A stretch of DNA of 64,000 nt from DAOTZR01 sp034432595 (GCA_034432595.1 DAOUBT010000068.1:1-64000), one strand, 5' to 3'; numbered from the stretch's first letter, positions 32,975-41,252 are shown. Translations and numbers: made by a program. The notes: a model not told the origin generated them from the sequence alone.

Positions 32975-34204
32975 TCAGGCTACGTCTTTAATCTCCGCCT
33001 CTGCACGCCCATCGTGCCAGGTCAGCTCTAAACGTTGCCCTACGTGCCCTTGTGTCGCGGACGTGAGCACCTGTCGCGTCTGCGCATCGCGCACGAGGAC
33101 GTAGCCACGCTGTAACACCGCATGGGGATTCAGCGCCTCTAAACGCTGCGCCAGCGCCGTGAGGCGTTCCTGCGCGCGGCTCAACCGCTCTTGGATGGCC
33201 CGCTCCTGCCGCCAGCTCAGCTCATCCAGACGCTGCCGCGCGCGTTCCTGTTGCTTTTGTGGCGAAAGCAGGCGGAGATGGCGTTCTGCGCGCTCCACCT
33301 CCAGACGCTTCTGGTCCCATACCTGTCGCCAGGCGCGGACGAGGCGCGCCGCGCGCTCTTGCAACATCACCTCCAGCTCACCCACGTCGGGCGTGGCCAG
33401 CTCCGCTGCTGCCGTTGGGGTGGGGGCGCGCACATCCGCCGCGAAATCGCACAAGGTGAAATCCGTCTCGTGGCCCACGCCGGAAATTAACGGCACGGGT
33501 GACGCGGCTACGGCGCGCACCACCCGCTCATCGTTGAACGCCCACAGATCCTCTAATGAACCGCCGCCGCGCACCAGCAGGATCACATCCACCGGTTGCC
33601 GATACAGGCGCTGCAACGCGGCCACCAGTTGCGGCGGCGCTTCGTCCCCCTGCACGGACGCGGGCGCAAACAGCACCTCGGCTAACGGGAAGCGCCGACG
33701 CAGCGTGTGGAGCACATCCCGCAACGCCGCCGCCTCGCGCGAGGTGACCAGCCCGATGCGGCGCGGATAGACGGGGAGCGGACGCTTGCGCTGCGCGTCG
33801 AAGAGGCCCTCCGCTTCCAACCGCGCCTTGAGCCGTTCAAACTCCAGGCTCAGCGCGCCGCGTCCGGCCGGCTGGAGAAAATCCGCGTAAAGCTGATACT
33901 TTCCACCCGGCTCGTACACACTGATCGCGCCGTGCACCACCACGCGATCCCCATCGCGTGGCGTGAGGCGCAAGCGCATCGCCTGCGAGCGCCACATCAC
34001 GCACGCCAGTTGCGCGCCCGCATCCTTCAGGGTGAAGTAGAGATGGCCCGACGTGGCGCGGGTAAAGTTCGAGATTTCCCCTTCCACCCAGACGTTTTGC
34101 AGCTCCGCGTCCTGCTCCAGCAGCGTCTTGATGCGCGCCGTAACCTGACTGACGCTGTAATGCGTCGGGCTGGGCGTGAAAAGCGCGTCCTGCTGCCAGC
34201 TCAT
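32975..34204 (-). CDS. xseA: Exodeoxyribonuclease VII large subunit
   Basis: 409 residues. N-terminal OB-fold (VWVEGEISNFTRATSGHLYFTLKD), catalytic core with RGGGSLEDLWAFNDE and ISGVGHETDFTLCDFAADVRAPTPTAAAE, then a long coiled coil and beta tail. Degrades single-stranded DNA with the XseB small subunit, which is not encoded here. The start overlaps the upstream small gene stop by one base (TGATG). Confidence 0.95.
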   Translation of the reverse strand: MSWQQDALFTPSPTHYSVSQVTARIKTLLEQDAELQNVWVEGEISNFTRATSGHLYFTLKDAGAQLACVMWRSQAMRLRLTPRDGDRVVVHGAISVYEPGGKYQLYADFLQPAGRGALSLEFERLKARLEAEGLFDAQRKRPLPVYPRRIGLVTSREAAALRDVLHTLRRRFPLAEVLFAPASVQGDEAPPQLVAALQRLYRQPVDVILLVRGGGSLEDLWAFNDERVVRAVAASPVPLISGVGHETDFTLCDFAADVRAPTPTAAAELATPDVGELEVMLQERAARLVRAWRQVWDQKRLEVERAERHLRLLSPQKQQERARQRLDELSWRQERAIQERLSRAQERLTALAQRLEALNPHAVLQRGYVLVRDAQTRQVLTSATQGHVGQRLELTWHDGRAEAEIKDVA

Positions 34205-34416
34205 CAGAACACCATGCTCAGGCCGACGGCAAACAACAGACCGCCGCCGACGCTCAGGAGGATAATCGCCGTGGTGGCGGGCATGCCCAACAAACCCATC
34301 CCGCCCAGCAGGCCGATAAAATACGTGGCCGCGCCAATGATGAACAACAGCCGCTCCGTCCCACGCAGGCGCATGGGGCGAAGAGTCCGACGGTAACTTC
34401 GACTGCGACGGGTCAT
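34204..34416 (-). CDS. Small two-TM protein upstream of xseA
   Basis: 70 residues, basic N-terminus (MTRRSRSYRRTLRP) and two Gly-rich hydrophobic helices (about 22-43 and 47-68). It occupies the place where xseB might be expected but does not resemble XseB. Coupled to xseA by a one-base overlap. Function unknown. Confidence 0.6.
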   Translation of the reverse strand: MTRRSRSYRRTLRPMRLRGTERLLFIIGAATYFIGLLGGMGLLGMPATTAIILLSVGGGLLFAVGLSMVF

Positions 34417-34440
34417 CTCACACTCCTGAGAACTGAGGGG

Positions 34441-35514
34441 TCAGGGCTGGCCGAAATCAGCCACAAAATAGTAGCCCCACGTGGTTTGTGCCACGCCCAC
34501 GCCGATTTCCGTGTAATGCGGGCTGAGAATCGTGCGCCGATGGGCATCATACGGTGGCACCTCATCCATCCACATGTTGATGGCGTGTGCGGGATTGCGG
34601 CTCTGTGCCCAACACTCCGAGGCGTAGCGCGCTGCGTAGCCGATGGCCGCCATGCGCATCCGGTACGACGAGCCATCCGAGCCGGTATGACTGCACCAGC
34701 CGCGGGAGGCGCAATCGTTCGCGTGCGACTGCGCGATGGTGGCCAGCTTTGCGTTATACGCGAGCGGTTGCAGCCCATTTTCCACGCGGATGGCGTTGAT
34801 GAGACGAATAACCTCGGCGGGCCAATCCGCCACATCGGCGGGTGGCGGGTCGGTGATGGGGACATACGTCCCGCCGGAAGACGCGGGCGGCTGTGTGGAC
34901 GTGCCGCCGCCCGTTCCTGCGCCCGTCCCCGCCGTATTGCGCGCCACCAGTGGGCTTTCCGCGGGCAAAATCAAATCCCGCCCCACGCTCAGCGGCGTAT
35001 CCAGGGTGAGGCCGTTTACCTCCAACAGACGTTGCAGCGGAATGTCGTAAGCCTCAGCGATGCCGCTTAAGGTCTCGTTGGGATGCACCGTGTGCACAAT
35101 CCAGTACACCGGCACGCCGGCCCAATCGCTCTGGCGCGGGATGAGCAACGCTTGCCCCACGCTGAGCAACGTCGAATCCCCCAGGCCGTTGAGGAGCTGG
35201 AACGCCGCCACGGGCACGCCATACGTGTAGGCCAGGCCCAGCAGCGTATCCCCCTCTTGCACCACATGCACCGTCGGCGGGGGGACAGGGGTGGGGGTAG
35301 GCGCAGGTGTGGGGGGCTGCGCCGTGGGCATCGCTTCCACGGTTGGGGCAGGGGTAGGGGTGGGTGATGAGGACACGGTCATCCCCTGGGCCGTGTCTAC
35401 GGCGGCCGTCTGGGCTGGCGTTGTCCTGGGGACGTCCGCGCCGCCGCACGCGCTCAGCAGCCACGCTATCAGCGCCACCCATAACCCTCCCTTGAACCAC
35501 ACCTTATTGAACAT
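34441..35514 (-). CDS. LysM-LysM-CAP domain lipoprotein (copy 1)
   Basis: 357 residues from the ATG at 35514. Lipobox LLSAC near residue 22, a Thr/Pro spacer, two LysM domains (VVQEGDTLLGLAYTYGVPVAAF and VHPNETLSGIAEAYDIPLQ), a Gly/Thr linker, then a CAP/SCP domain with SHANDCASRGWCSHTGSDG, GYAARYASECWA and HRRTILSPHYTEIGVGV. Surface-bound via peptidoglycan; CAP proteins of bacteria have mostly unknown function. Paralog of the next gene. Confidence 0.88.
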   Translation of the reverse strand: MFNKVWFKGGLWVALIAWLLSACGGADVPRTTPAQTAAVDTAQGMTVSSSPTPTPAPTVEAMPTAQPPTPAPTPTPVPPPTVHVVQEGDTLLGLAYTYGVPVAAFQLLNGLGDSTLLSVGQALLIPRQSDWAGVPVYWIVHTVHPNETLSGIAEAYDIPLQRLLEVNGLTLDTPLSVGRDLILPAESPLVARNTAGTGAGTGGGTSTQPPASSGGTYVPITDPPPADVADWPAEVIRLINAIRVENGLQPLAYNAKLATIAQSHANDCASRGWCSHTGSDGSSYRMRMAAIGYAARYASECWAQSRNPAHAINMWMDEVPPYDAHRRTILSPHYTEIGVGVAQTTWGYYFVADFGQP

Positions 35515-35634
35515 GGACCTGCTCCATGTGGACGCGCTTTGAGTCATCACCTTTCGGTTGTTTCGGTGCTCCTTTTCCGGCCCGGCATGTTTTGCCCCCG
35601 CACGATGGCGAGGGGTGCATCAAGAAACCTGCTT

Positions 35635-36663
35635 TCACGGTGCCGGTCGTCCAAAGTCTACCACAAAATAATAATACGTCGAATGCGAGGCTGCCATGCC
35701 GACCCCGGCGTGGACGTAATTCTTACCCAAAATGGTGCGGCGGTGCGCGTCATTGGGAGGTGTTTCGTTCAGCCAGCTATACACAATATCGTGAGGCGTA
35801 TCGCGGCGTCCGATACATTCTGATCCATAAAGGGGGATATACCCGGCAAGGCGCATACGCTCGCGGTAATGCAACCCCGCCGCGTTGACGTGTTCGCACA
35901 CCCCGGTGGCCGCGCACTCATCTGCCTGTGTCTGCGCCACCTGCGCCAGGATGGGATGCCACGTCAGGGGATGCAGTCCGTAGGCTGCGCGCGCGTAGTT
36001 GATGAGGCGCAACACCTCGGCGGGCCAGGCGCTCACATCCGCCGGTGGCGGATCCTGGGGCAACGGGATAAAGGGGGGATTGCCGCTCGCCGTGGGTAAG
36101 GGGGCGCTTCCGTTTCCGGCGTTACCAGAAACATGTCGCACTTCTGCCGGCGCCTCCACCGGCACAATCAGGTCCGTTCCCACGCTGATCAGATCGGCAT
36201 CGGCAATCCCGTTAACGGCCATGATCTGCGCCAGGGTTACGTCATAGGCCGCGGCGATGGTGCTTAAAGTTTCCCCGCTGCGCACCGTGTGGACAATCCA
36301 GTAAGGTGTGGCGCCGTGCCAATCAGTCGGATCGGGCAGGCTCAGCACCTGTCCCGGATACAGGAGCGTGGACTCCCCTAAGTCGTTGGCAATCTGCAAG
36401 GCCGCAACCGGTATCCCATACGCCAGCGCCAATCCCAGCAGTGTGTCCCCGCTCTGCACCGTGTGCGTGAGGGGCCGGGTCGGCGTAGGGGTGGAGGTCG
36501 GTGCGGATGTAGGGGATGGCGTTGCCGCAGGCGTGGCGGTAGCCGGGGACATAGGTGTTGGCATGGATGGCGTCAGGGTGGGGGTGGGCGTCGCCGTTGG
36601 GGTGCGTCCACAAGCGCCCAGCAGCGTCAGGAGCAGCGTTATCATCAGCATTCTCTTTTTCAT
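35635..36663 (-). CDS. LysM-LysM-CAP domain lipoprotein (copy 2)
   Basis: 342 residues from the ATG at 36663. Lipobox LLGAC (Cys16), Thr-Pro spacer, two LysM repeats (VQSGDTLLGLALAYGIPVAAL and VRSGETLSTIAAAYDVTLAQI) and a CAP domain (ECAATGVCEHVNAAG, HRRTILGKNYVHAGVGMA). The arrangement equals its downstream neighbour, so the pair is a tandem duplication. The promoter -10 box ends six bases before the ATG, predicting a leaderless mRNA. Confidence 0.88.
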   Translation of the reverse strand: MKKRMLMITLLLTLLGACGRTPTATPTPTLTPSMPTPMSPATATPAATPSPTSAPTSTPTPTRPLTHTVQSGDTLLGLALAYGIPVAALQIANDLGESTLLYPGQVLSLPDPTDWHGATPYWIVHTVRSGETLSTIAAAYDVTLAQIMAVNGIADADLISVGTDLIVPVEAPAEVRHVSGNAGNGSAPLPTASGNPPFIPLPQDPPPADVSAWPAEVLRLINYARAAYGLHPLTWHPILAQVAQTQADECAATGVCEHVNAAGLHYRERMRLAGYIPLYGSECIGRRDTPHDIVYSWLNETPPNDAHRRTILGKNYVHAGVGMAASHSTYYYFVVDFGRPAP

Positions 36664-36669
36664 GCCCTC

Positions 36670-36697
36670 ATTATAACGGCAACGTATGAGATGCCAA
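36670..36697 (-). promoter_or_regulatory. Leaderless-type promoter of the CAP lipoprotein gene
   Basis: Minus strand: TTGGCA (36697-36692), a 16-bp spacer and TATAAT (36675-36670), then GAGGGC and the ATG at 36663. Confidence 0.8.
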
Positions 36698-36704
36698 CTG
36701 GAAG

Positions 36705-36803
36705 CTGGATGCTGGAAAGCGAAAAGCACGGTCGCCCGGCGCGGGTGGGTAGGTGACGGCATTGCCGTCGCCTGCCCGGCCTTTTGATTGGGGGCTGGAT
36801 GCT
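36705..36803 (+). repeat. Dispersed REP/MITE-like element, copy A
   Basis: About 100 bp homologous (roughly 80% by eye) to 54783-54885 in reverse orientation. Shared blocks include GGATGCTGGAAAGCGAA, TGCCGTC and CCCGGCCTTTTGA. The core is a palindrome, GTAGGTGACGGCAT/TGCCGTCGCCTGC. No ORF inside is credible. Confidence 0.85.
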
Positions 36804-36832
36804 GGAAGCCGGAAGTGCTCGAATTGGGGCCG

Positions 36833-36861
36833 TTGACAAACCTTCATCTTTAGCTTATGAT
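36833..36861 (+). promoter_or_regulatory. Promoter of the small ORF-histidine phosphatase operon
   Basis: TTGACA (36833-36838), a 17-bp spacer and TATGAT (36856-36861); start near 36868. Confidence 0.8.
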
Positions 36862-36907
36862 TTTCCTATCACGGCTGTATCGAGGTGGAGGGAGCAGGGC
36901 CGCGACC

Positions 36908-37012
36908 ATGACGGATACCCTATCCAAACCCGCGCCTCAAATCGCGCCAGCGATGATTGCAATGACTATCCTGGTGCTGACGGTAAGCCGTTCCATAAAA
37001 ACTTTAGAGTGA
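36908..37012 (+). CDS. Possible 34-residue small protein or leader peptide
   Basis: ATG at 36908, about 40 nt after the predicted transcription start, with GGAGGGAGCAGGG upstream; stop TGA at 37010, 7 nt before the next ATG. The peptide has a polar N-terminus (MTDTLSKPAPQ), a short hydrophobic helix (IAPAMIAMTILVLTV) and a basic tail (SRSIKTLE). The coding region contains the exact 19-mer also found at 11512-11530. Could be a translated leader or a small membrane peptide; unproven. Confidence 0.4.
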   Translation: MTDTLSKPAPQIAPAMIAMTILVLTVSRSIKTLE

Positions 37013-37019
37013 GGTCACG

Positions 37020-37652
37020 ATGGTCACGTTATTATTGGTTCGCCATGGACAAACCGCCTGGAACGATCCGGAGCGTTTCCGCGGGCAGGCGGATATTCCC
37101 CTTAACGATCTGGGCCTGGAGCAGGCGCGTCGCACAGGCGCGTTTATCGCTGCGCGCTGGCGGCCTCTGGCCGTGTATGCCAGCCCTTTAAGCCGTGCCA
37201 TGCAGACTGCGCAGGCCATCGCTGACGCTTGCGGCGGTTTGACCGTTGAGCCGGTTGCCGGGCTGATAGACATCAACTATGGCGATTGGGCCGGTCTCAC
37301 CCTGCAAGAAGTCGCGGCGCGCTATCCGGAGGCCATGCGCATCTGGCAGGAAGACCCGGCCCATGCGCACCCGCCCAACGGCGAAAGCCTGCGCGTCTTT
37401 CATCAGCGCGTGGTGGATACGGCCCGCGAGCTGCTGCATCGCCATGCCGATTCACCCGATCCGGTGGTCATCGTGGGCCACACGGTGATGAATCGCGTGC
37501 TCATGTTGGGGCTGCTGGGGATGGATTTGCGTCACTTCTGGCAATTGGACCAGTTACCCTGCGCCATCAATCTGCTCACGGAACGCAGGGAGCGCTGGAC
37601 TCTAAAATGGCTGAATTTCACCCTCCATCTCGAAGGCCTGGACCTTTTCTAA
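37020..37652 (+). CDS. Histidine phosphatase family protein (GpmB/CobC-like)
   Basis: 210 residues; ATG after GAGGTCACG. Branch 1 histidine phosphatase: LLLVRHGQTAWN (Arg8-His9), SPLSRAMQTAQAI, a Glu-rich pocket missing in favour of LIDINYGDWAGLT, and the second His in IVGHTVMNRV. Likely a small-molecule phosphomonoesterase (alpha-ribazole phosphatase, phosphoglycerate or sugar phosphate); substrate undetermined. Confidence 0.88.
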   Translation: MVTLLLVRHGQTAWNDPERFRGQADIPLNDLGLEQARRTGAFIAARWRPLAVYASPLSRAMQTAQAIADACGGLTVEPVAGLIDINYGDWAGLTLQEVAARYPEAMRIWQEDPAHAHPPNGESLRVFHQRVVDTARELLHRHADSPDPVVIVGHTVMNRVLMLGLLGMDLRHFWQLDQLPCAINLLTERRERWTLKWLNFTLHLEGLDLF

Positions 37653-37775
37653 GGATGGGTTTGGGTTGGAATGGGTCCTGGTGTCGTGTTCCGCAAGAAA
37701 GTGCAACTTGGCGGGGCTTTTCTGGAGGCTGCGAACGGGGTATAATCAGGCATCTTCTCGTTCAGGAGGTTAGCC

Positions 37776-38030
37776 ATGCAGGACGCTTTATTCTGGATTT
37801 TGATTCTGGGTTTAAGCGTGATTTTCCTCTTTCTGCCGCAGTGGCAGATGCGTCGTCGGCAGCAAAAGAAGATGGCGGAAATCGCGGTAGGAGATCGCAT
37901 CGTCACCATTGGCGGTTTTATCGGCACGCTCACCGCGCTGGACTTTGAGCAGGACCGCGCCCGCCTCAAGCTCGCCGATGGCGTCGAGGTGGAAATCGTC
38001 ACGGGCGCGATTGGACGCAAGCTGGAGTAA
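37776..38030 (+). CDS. yajC: YajC-like preprotein translocase accessory protein
   Basis: 84 residues; ATG after AGGAGGTTAGCC, TATAAT at 37741-37746. One N-terminal TM helix (about 5-22), then RRRQQKKMAEIAVGDRIVTIGGFIGTL, the YajC core with its conserved Gly-Asp-x-Val-x-T-x-Gly-Gly motif. A subunit of the SecDF-YajC membrane complex; secD and secF are not present here. Confidence 0.85.
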   Translation: MQDALFWILILGLSVIFLFLPQWQMRRRQQKKMAEIAVGDRIVTIGGFIGTLTALDFEQDRARLKLADGVEVEIVTGAIGRKLE

Positions 38031-38033
38031 CCC

Positions 38034-38744
38034 ATGCATCTTTCGGTCGCTGTCTCCAAGATCAACAAGTGGGGGGTGCGACAGGGTGGGGATACGCTGG
38101 AGGTTATCGAGCGCCCGCGCGGCGGGCTGTCCATCGTCCTGGCGGACGGACAAAGCTCCGGACCGGGGGCCAAATCCACAAGCATTGCCGTAGTGCGCAA
38201 GGTCGTCACCGAACTGGCGGAAGGGGTGCGCGATGGGGCTGCCGTTCGCGCGGCCAGCGATATGCTCTACGTGCAACGTGGGGGCAAGGTCTCGGCGACG
38301 CTTGTTGTCATTTCCGCGGATATGGATACGCGCACCGTGGTCGTCTCGCGCCTTGGCGCGCCGGCGACCTACGTCTTCCTGCCGGCGCAGGGATGGCTGG
38401 CGCTTCCCGGCACCGAAAAGACTCTCGGCGTCTACCGTCACGTGCGTCCGGCTGTGGAGCAATTTCCCCTGGAGCCGGGCCTTGTGGTATGTGCCTTTAC
38501 CGATGGCGTCCTGCATGCCGGCACGCGGCGCGGGCAGCAGTTGGCCTTCCCTCAGGTGTTGGAAGAATTGTGGAACGCGCAGCCGCAGGCCGCAGCTCTG
38601 GCGGATGGCCTGCTGGCGCGCGCCATGGCTTTGGATGAGCAGCGCCCCGTGGACGATACCAGTATCGCCGTGCTCCACGTCACGGCGGGCGAAGCAAGTG
38701 GTCCGCGCACCCTGCGCGTCGAAATGCCCATCAGTGAGGTGTGA
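38034..38744 (+). CDS. PP2C/SpoIIE-type serine phosphatase domain protein
   Basis: 236 residues, a lone phosphatase domain. Metal-binding Asp in LSIVLADGQSSGPGA, mid-motif VVCAFTDGVLHAG and C-terminal VDDTSIAVLHV, matching the three PP2C/SpoIIE acidic motifs. It would dephosphorylate a Ser/Thr protein such as an anti-anti-sigma factor; none is adjacent. 3 bp after yajC. Confidence 0.82.
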   Translation: MHLSVAVSKINKWGVRQGGDTLEVIERPRGGLSIVLADGQSSGPGAKSTSIAVVRKVVTELAEGVRDGAAVRAASDMLYVQRGGKVSATLVVISADMDTRTVVVSRLGAPATYVFLPAQGWLALPGTEKTLGVYRHVRPAVEQFPLEPGLVVCAFTDGVLHAGTRRGQQLAFPQVLEELWNAQPQAAALADGLLARAMALDEQRPVDDTSIAVLHVTAGEASGPRTLRVEMPISEV

Positions 38745-38746
38745 GC

Positions 38747-39130
38747 ATGGCTGGCCCCGGCCTGCTGGTTGCTGTGGTTGGACCTTGTGCCGCGGGCAAA
38801 TCCACCCTGGCGCGCGTCCTGCGCGCCCATGGCTACACCGTTAAGGAGCTGCGGCAGGAGCACTCCGTCGCTCCGACCATGTGGCAAAAGCTCACGCATC
38901 CCGATGTCCTGATTTACCTCGATGTGAGCCTTGAGGTGGCCGCGCAACGTGAGGGACTGACTCATCCCTCCCCATGGTGGGAAGAGGAGCGTGCCTTTCG
39001 CCTGGCCCACGCGCGGGCACACTGCGACTTTTATGTGGATACCTCGAACCTCACCCCGGCTCAGGTCGCGGAACAAGTCCTGGCCTTCCTGGCGCAGCGT
39101 CGGGAAGCCCATCCATCCCGTGGGGAATAA
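38747..39130 (+). CDS. Small P-loop kinase-like protein
   Basis: 127 residues from the ATG at 38747 (GTG at 38741 overlaps the previous stop). Walker A GPCAAGKST near the N-terminus, a thymidylate/shikimate-kinase-like order with VLIYLDVSLEVAAQR (Walker B-like) and a final FYVDTSNLTPAQVAEQVLAFL helix. Much shorter than adenylate kinase. Probably a nucleotide-dependent small-molecule kinase or regulator; substrate unknown. Confidence 0.7.
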   Translation: MAGPGLLVAVVGPCAAGKSTLARVLRAHGYTVKELRQEHSVAPTMWQKLTHPDVLIYLDVSLEVAAQREGLTHPSPWWEEERAFRLAHARAHCDFYVDTSNLTPAQVAEQVLAFLAQRREAHPSRGE

Positions 39131-39132
39131 AA

Positions 39133-39159
39133 AAAGCCGTGGCTATCAACCACGGCTTT
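39133..39159. terminator. Bidirectional terminator between the kinase and tRNA genes
   Basis: AAAGCCGTGG (39133-39142) pairs with CCACGGCTTT (39150-39159); A-runs and T-runs flank it on both strands. Confidence 0.85.
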
Positions 39160-39171
39160 AAGGTACGGCTG

Positions 39172-39243
39172 TGGCGAGGATTGGATTCGAACCAACAACC
39201 AAGGGCTTATGAGTCCCCTGCTCTACCCTTGAGCTACCTCGCC
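39172..39243 (-). tRNA. tRNA with CAU anticodon (elongator Met or lysidine-type Ile)
   Basis: Acceptor GGCGAGG/CCTCGCC, D-arm GCTC/GAGC, loop CTCATAA, T-arm TTGGTTCGAATCCAA-type, no encoded CCA. The anticodon-stem/T-arm context ACTCATAAG...TTGGTTGTTGG resembles tRNA-Ile2 (CAU modified by TilS) at least as much as elongator Met. The last anticodon-stem pair is A-G. Confidence 0.9.
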
Positions 39244-39253
39244 TCATAAAAAG

Positions 39254-39325
39254 TTGCGGGGGCAGGATTCGAACCTGCGACCTTCGGGTTATGAGCCCGA
39301 CGAGCTGCCGCTGCTCCACCCCGCG
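39254..39325 (-). tRNA. Initiator tRNA-fMet (CAU)
   Basis: Acceptor CGCGGGG against CCCCGCA leaves the C1-A72 mismatch that marks bacterial initiators, and the anticodon stem has three consecutive G-C pairs (GGG/CCC) around CTCATAA. It is 10 bp upstream of, and probably co-transcribed with, the other CAU tRNA. Confidence 0.96.
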
Positions 39326-39340
39326 TCGTTTACGCCGCGT

Positions 39341-39368
39341 ATTATACGCACCTTTGCAAAATCGTCAA
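39341..39368 (-). promoter_or_regulatory. Promoter of the fMet/CAU tRNA pair
   Basis: Minus strand: TTGACG (39368-39363), a 16-bp spacer and TATAAT (39346-39341). Confidence 0.88.
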
Positions 39369-39464
39369 GTTGTCCACGCATGGGACGCGAACGCATCCAT
39401 GACCAGGGAAGCGGAGCGCGCCGGGTGGGGATGGCGCGCTCCATTTGTGTTGGCAGCGGGGGTT

Positions 39465-40370
39465 TTACCCTTCCTTGCTTCCCGTGGCCGCGATGCTGCG
39501 GATGAAATACTTCTGGAAGGTGAAGAACAGGATGAGCATCGGGATGGTGTTGAAGAGCGACCCCGCAAGGATGATGGAGTAGAGCGAGTAGTACTCCCCG
39601 CGGAACCACTGCAAACCAATGGGCAGCGTGAAGTTCTCCGGGGTGCGCAGCACCAGCAACGGCCACATGAAGGCGTTCCACGTGCCCTGGAAGGTGAACA
39701 GCGCCAGCGTGGTAAGCGTGGTCTGACTGATGGGCAGGATGATGCGGAAGAAGGTTTCTAAGCGGCTTGCGCCGTCAATATATGCCGCTTCCTCCAATTC
39801 CCGCGGAATGGAGCGGTAGAATTGGGCCATCATGAACAGGCCGAAGGCGTCCACAATGCCGGGCAGGATAACCGCCGCTGCGCTATCCAGCAGGCCGAAG
39901 CCTGTGGGAATCTTGACCCCACCAATGCTCAAGCTTTTCACCACGCCCGGCCCGATGAGCAAGAAGTTGGGGACCAGCAACACCTGTCCCGGAATCATCA
40001 TGGAAAAGAGCATGGCGTTGAAGAGCCACTTTCTTCCCGGAAACTCCAGGCGTGCGAAGGCATACCCGCCCATGGCGCAGAACAGGGGGCGGATGACAAG
40101 CAAAATGCCGGAGATGATGACACTGTTCAGCACCCAGCGCGGAAACAGCTCAAATTGCGTCAGGATAACCCGGTAGTTATCCAGCGTGAAGGGAATCGGC
40201 AGCCAGAATGGCGGATCGTACAGATTGGCGACCGGCTTGAAGGAATAGACGATGGACAACCAGAAGGGTATCAGGCTGATTAAGCTCCACAAGATCAGGA
40301 TGCCGTAGAAAAGTGGCATCTTGATTTTGTCCCACCAGGTTTGTTCACGGATGCTTGTCGTGGTGGCCAT
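39465..40370 (-). CDS. Sugar ABC transporter permease, MalG-like
   Basis: 301 residues, six TM helices. The EAA loop reads ELEEAAYIDGASRLETFFRIILPIS, which docks on the ATPase. It pairs with the MalF-like permease 3 bp upstream. No ATPase gene is in the locus, so a shared MsmX/MalK-like ATPase from elsewhere is needed. Confidence 0.93.
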   Translation of the reverse strand: MATTTSIREQTWWDKIKMPLFYGILILWSLISLIPFWLSIVYSFKPVANLYDPPFWLPIPFTLDNYRVILTQFELFPRWVLNSVIISGILLVIRPLFCAMGGYAFARLEFPGRKWLFNAMLFSMMIPGQVLLVPNFLLIGPGVVKSLSIGGVKIPTGFGLLDSAAAVILPGIVDAFGLFMMAQFYRSIPRELEEAAYIDGASRLETFFRIILPISQTTLTTLALFTFQGTWNAFMWPLLVLRTPENFTLPIGLQWFRGEYYSLYSIILAGSLFNTIPMLILFFTFQKYFIRSIAATGSKEG

Positions 40371-40373
40371 CGC

Positions 40374-41252
40374 TTATCTCCTTTCTTCCGGTTGGTCAAT
40401 AAAGCGCTTTTGGATAAAAGTGACGATGCCGATCATGATCGCCAGGATGAAGGATGCCGCTGCGGCCCGTCCCATGCGAATGTTAGTGCCACCAAAGGCC
40501 CAATCGTAAATTAAGTAGGAAATGGTGGTGGTGGCGCCCAGAGGACCACCCTTGGTCATGACGTAAATCTGATCGAACACCTGAAAGCATCCAATGACGC
40601 CCATCGTGACCACAAAGAAAATGGTCGGACGCAGCGAGGGAATGGTGACGTACCAGAAGACCTGGAAACGATTGGCACCGTCAATTTCCGCGGCCTCATA
40701 GAGCGCATAGGGAATATCCTGCAGCGCCGCTAAGAAAATCAGCATCATCGTGCCGATGGTGGACCAGATGTTTACCATCATGATGGTAGGTAAGGCCGTT
40801 TTGGGATCCAAAAGCCAGTTAACCTTTAATCCCAGCAGTTGGTTGATGACACCGGTGGGGCTGAACAACCACAGGAAGATGAGTGAGATGACCACCGATG
40901 ACGTGACCGAGGGCAGGTAGAAAATGGTGCGGAACAGGCGCTGCCCTTTGATTTTCTGGTCCATGGCGAAGGCGATAATGAGCGAAAGCACCGTCTGGGT
41001 CGGAACCACAATCGCCACGTATTTCAGCGTGTTGGGCAACGCATGTTTGATGAAATCCTCATTTTTCAGCACATTGACGTATTGCTGAATACCTACCCAT
41101 TGAGGAGGACTGAGCAGGTTATATTTGGTAAAGGACAGGTAGAAGGCCCAGCCTATCGAGAAGACAATGAAGATGAAAAAGATAAAAAACCAGGGCGTGA
41201 GCAGGAAATAGGCTGTGAGCACTTCATTGAGTTTATCTCGCCCTTTGCGCAT
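40374..41252 (-). CDS. Sugar ABC transporter permease, MalF-like
   Basis: 292 residues, six TM helices; EAA loop ALYEAAEIDGANRFQVFWYVTIPSLRP. Part of the binding protein-permease-permease order. It is separated from the binding-protein gene by about 320 bp. Confidence 0.93.
   Translation of the reverse strand: MRKGRDKLNEVLTAYFLLTPWFFIFFIFIVFSIGWAFYLSFTKYNLLSPPQWVGIQQYVNVLKNEDFIKHALPNTLKYVAIVVPTQTVLSLIIAFAMDQKIKGQRLFRTIFYLPSVTSSVVISLIFLWLFSPTGVINQLLGLKVNWLLDPKTALPTIMMVNIWSTIGTMMLIFLAALQDIPYALYEAAEIDGANRFQVFWYVTIPSLRPTIFFVVTMGVIGCFQVFDQIYVMTKGGPLGATTTISYLIYDWAFGGTNIRMGRAAAASFILAIMIGIVTFIQKRFIDQPEERR

Noticed and set aside
34204..34416. xseB, the exonuclease VII small subunit
   Set aside because: The product has two hydrophobic helices and none of the helical XseB pattern.
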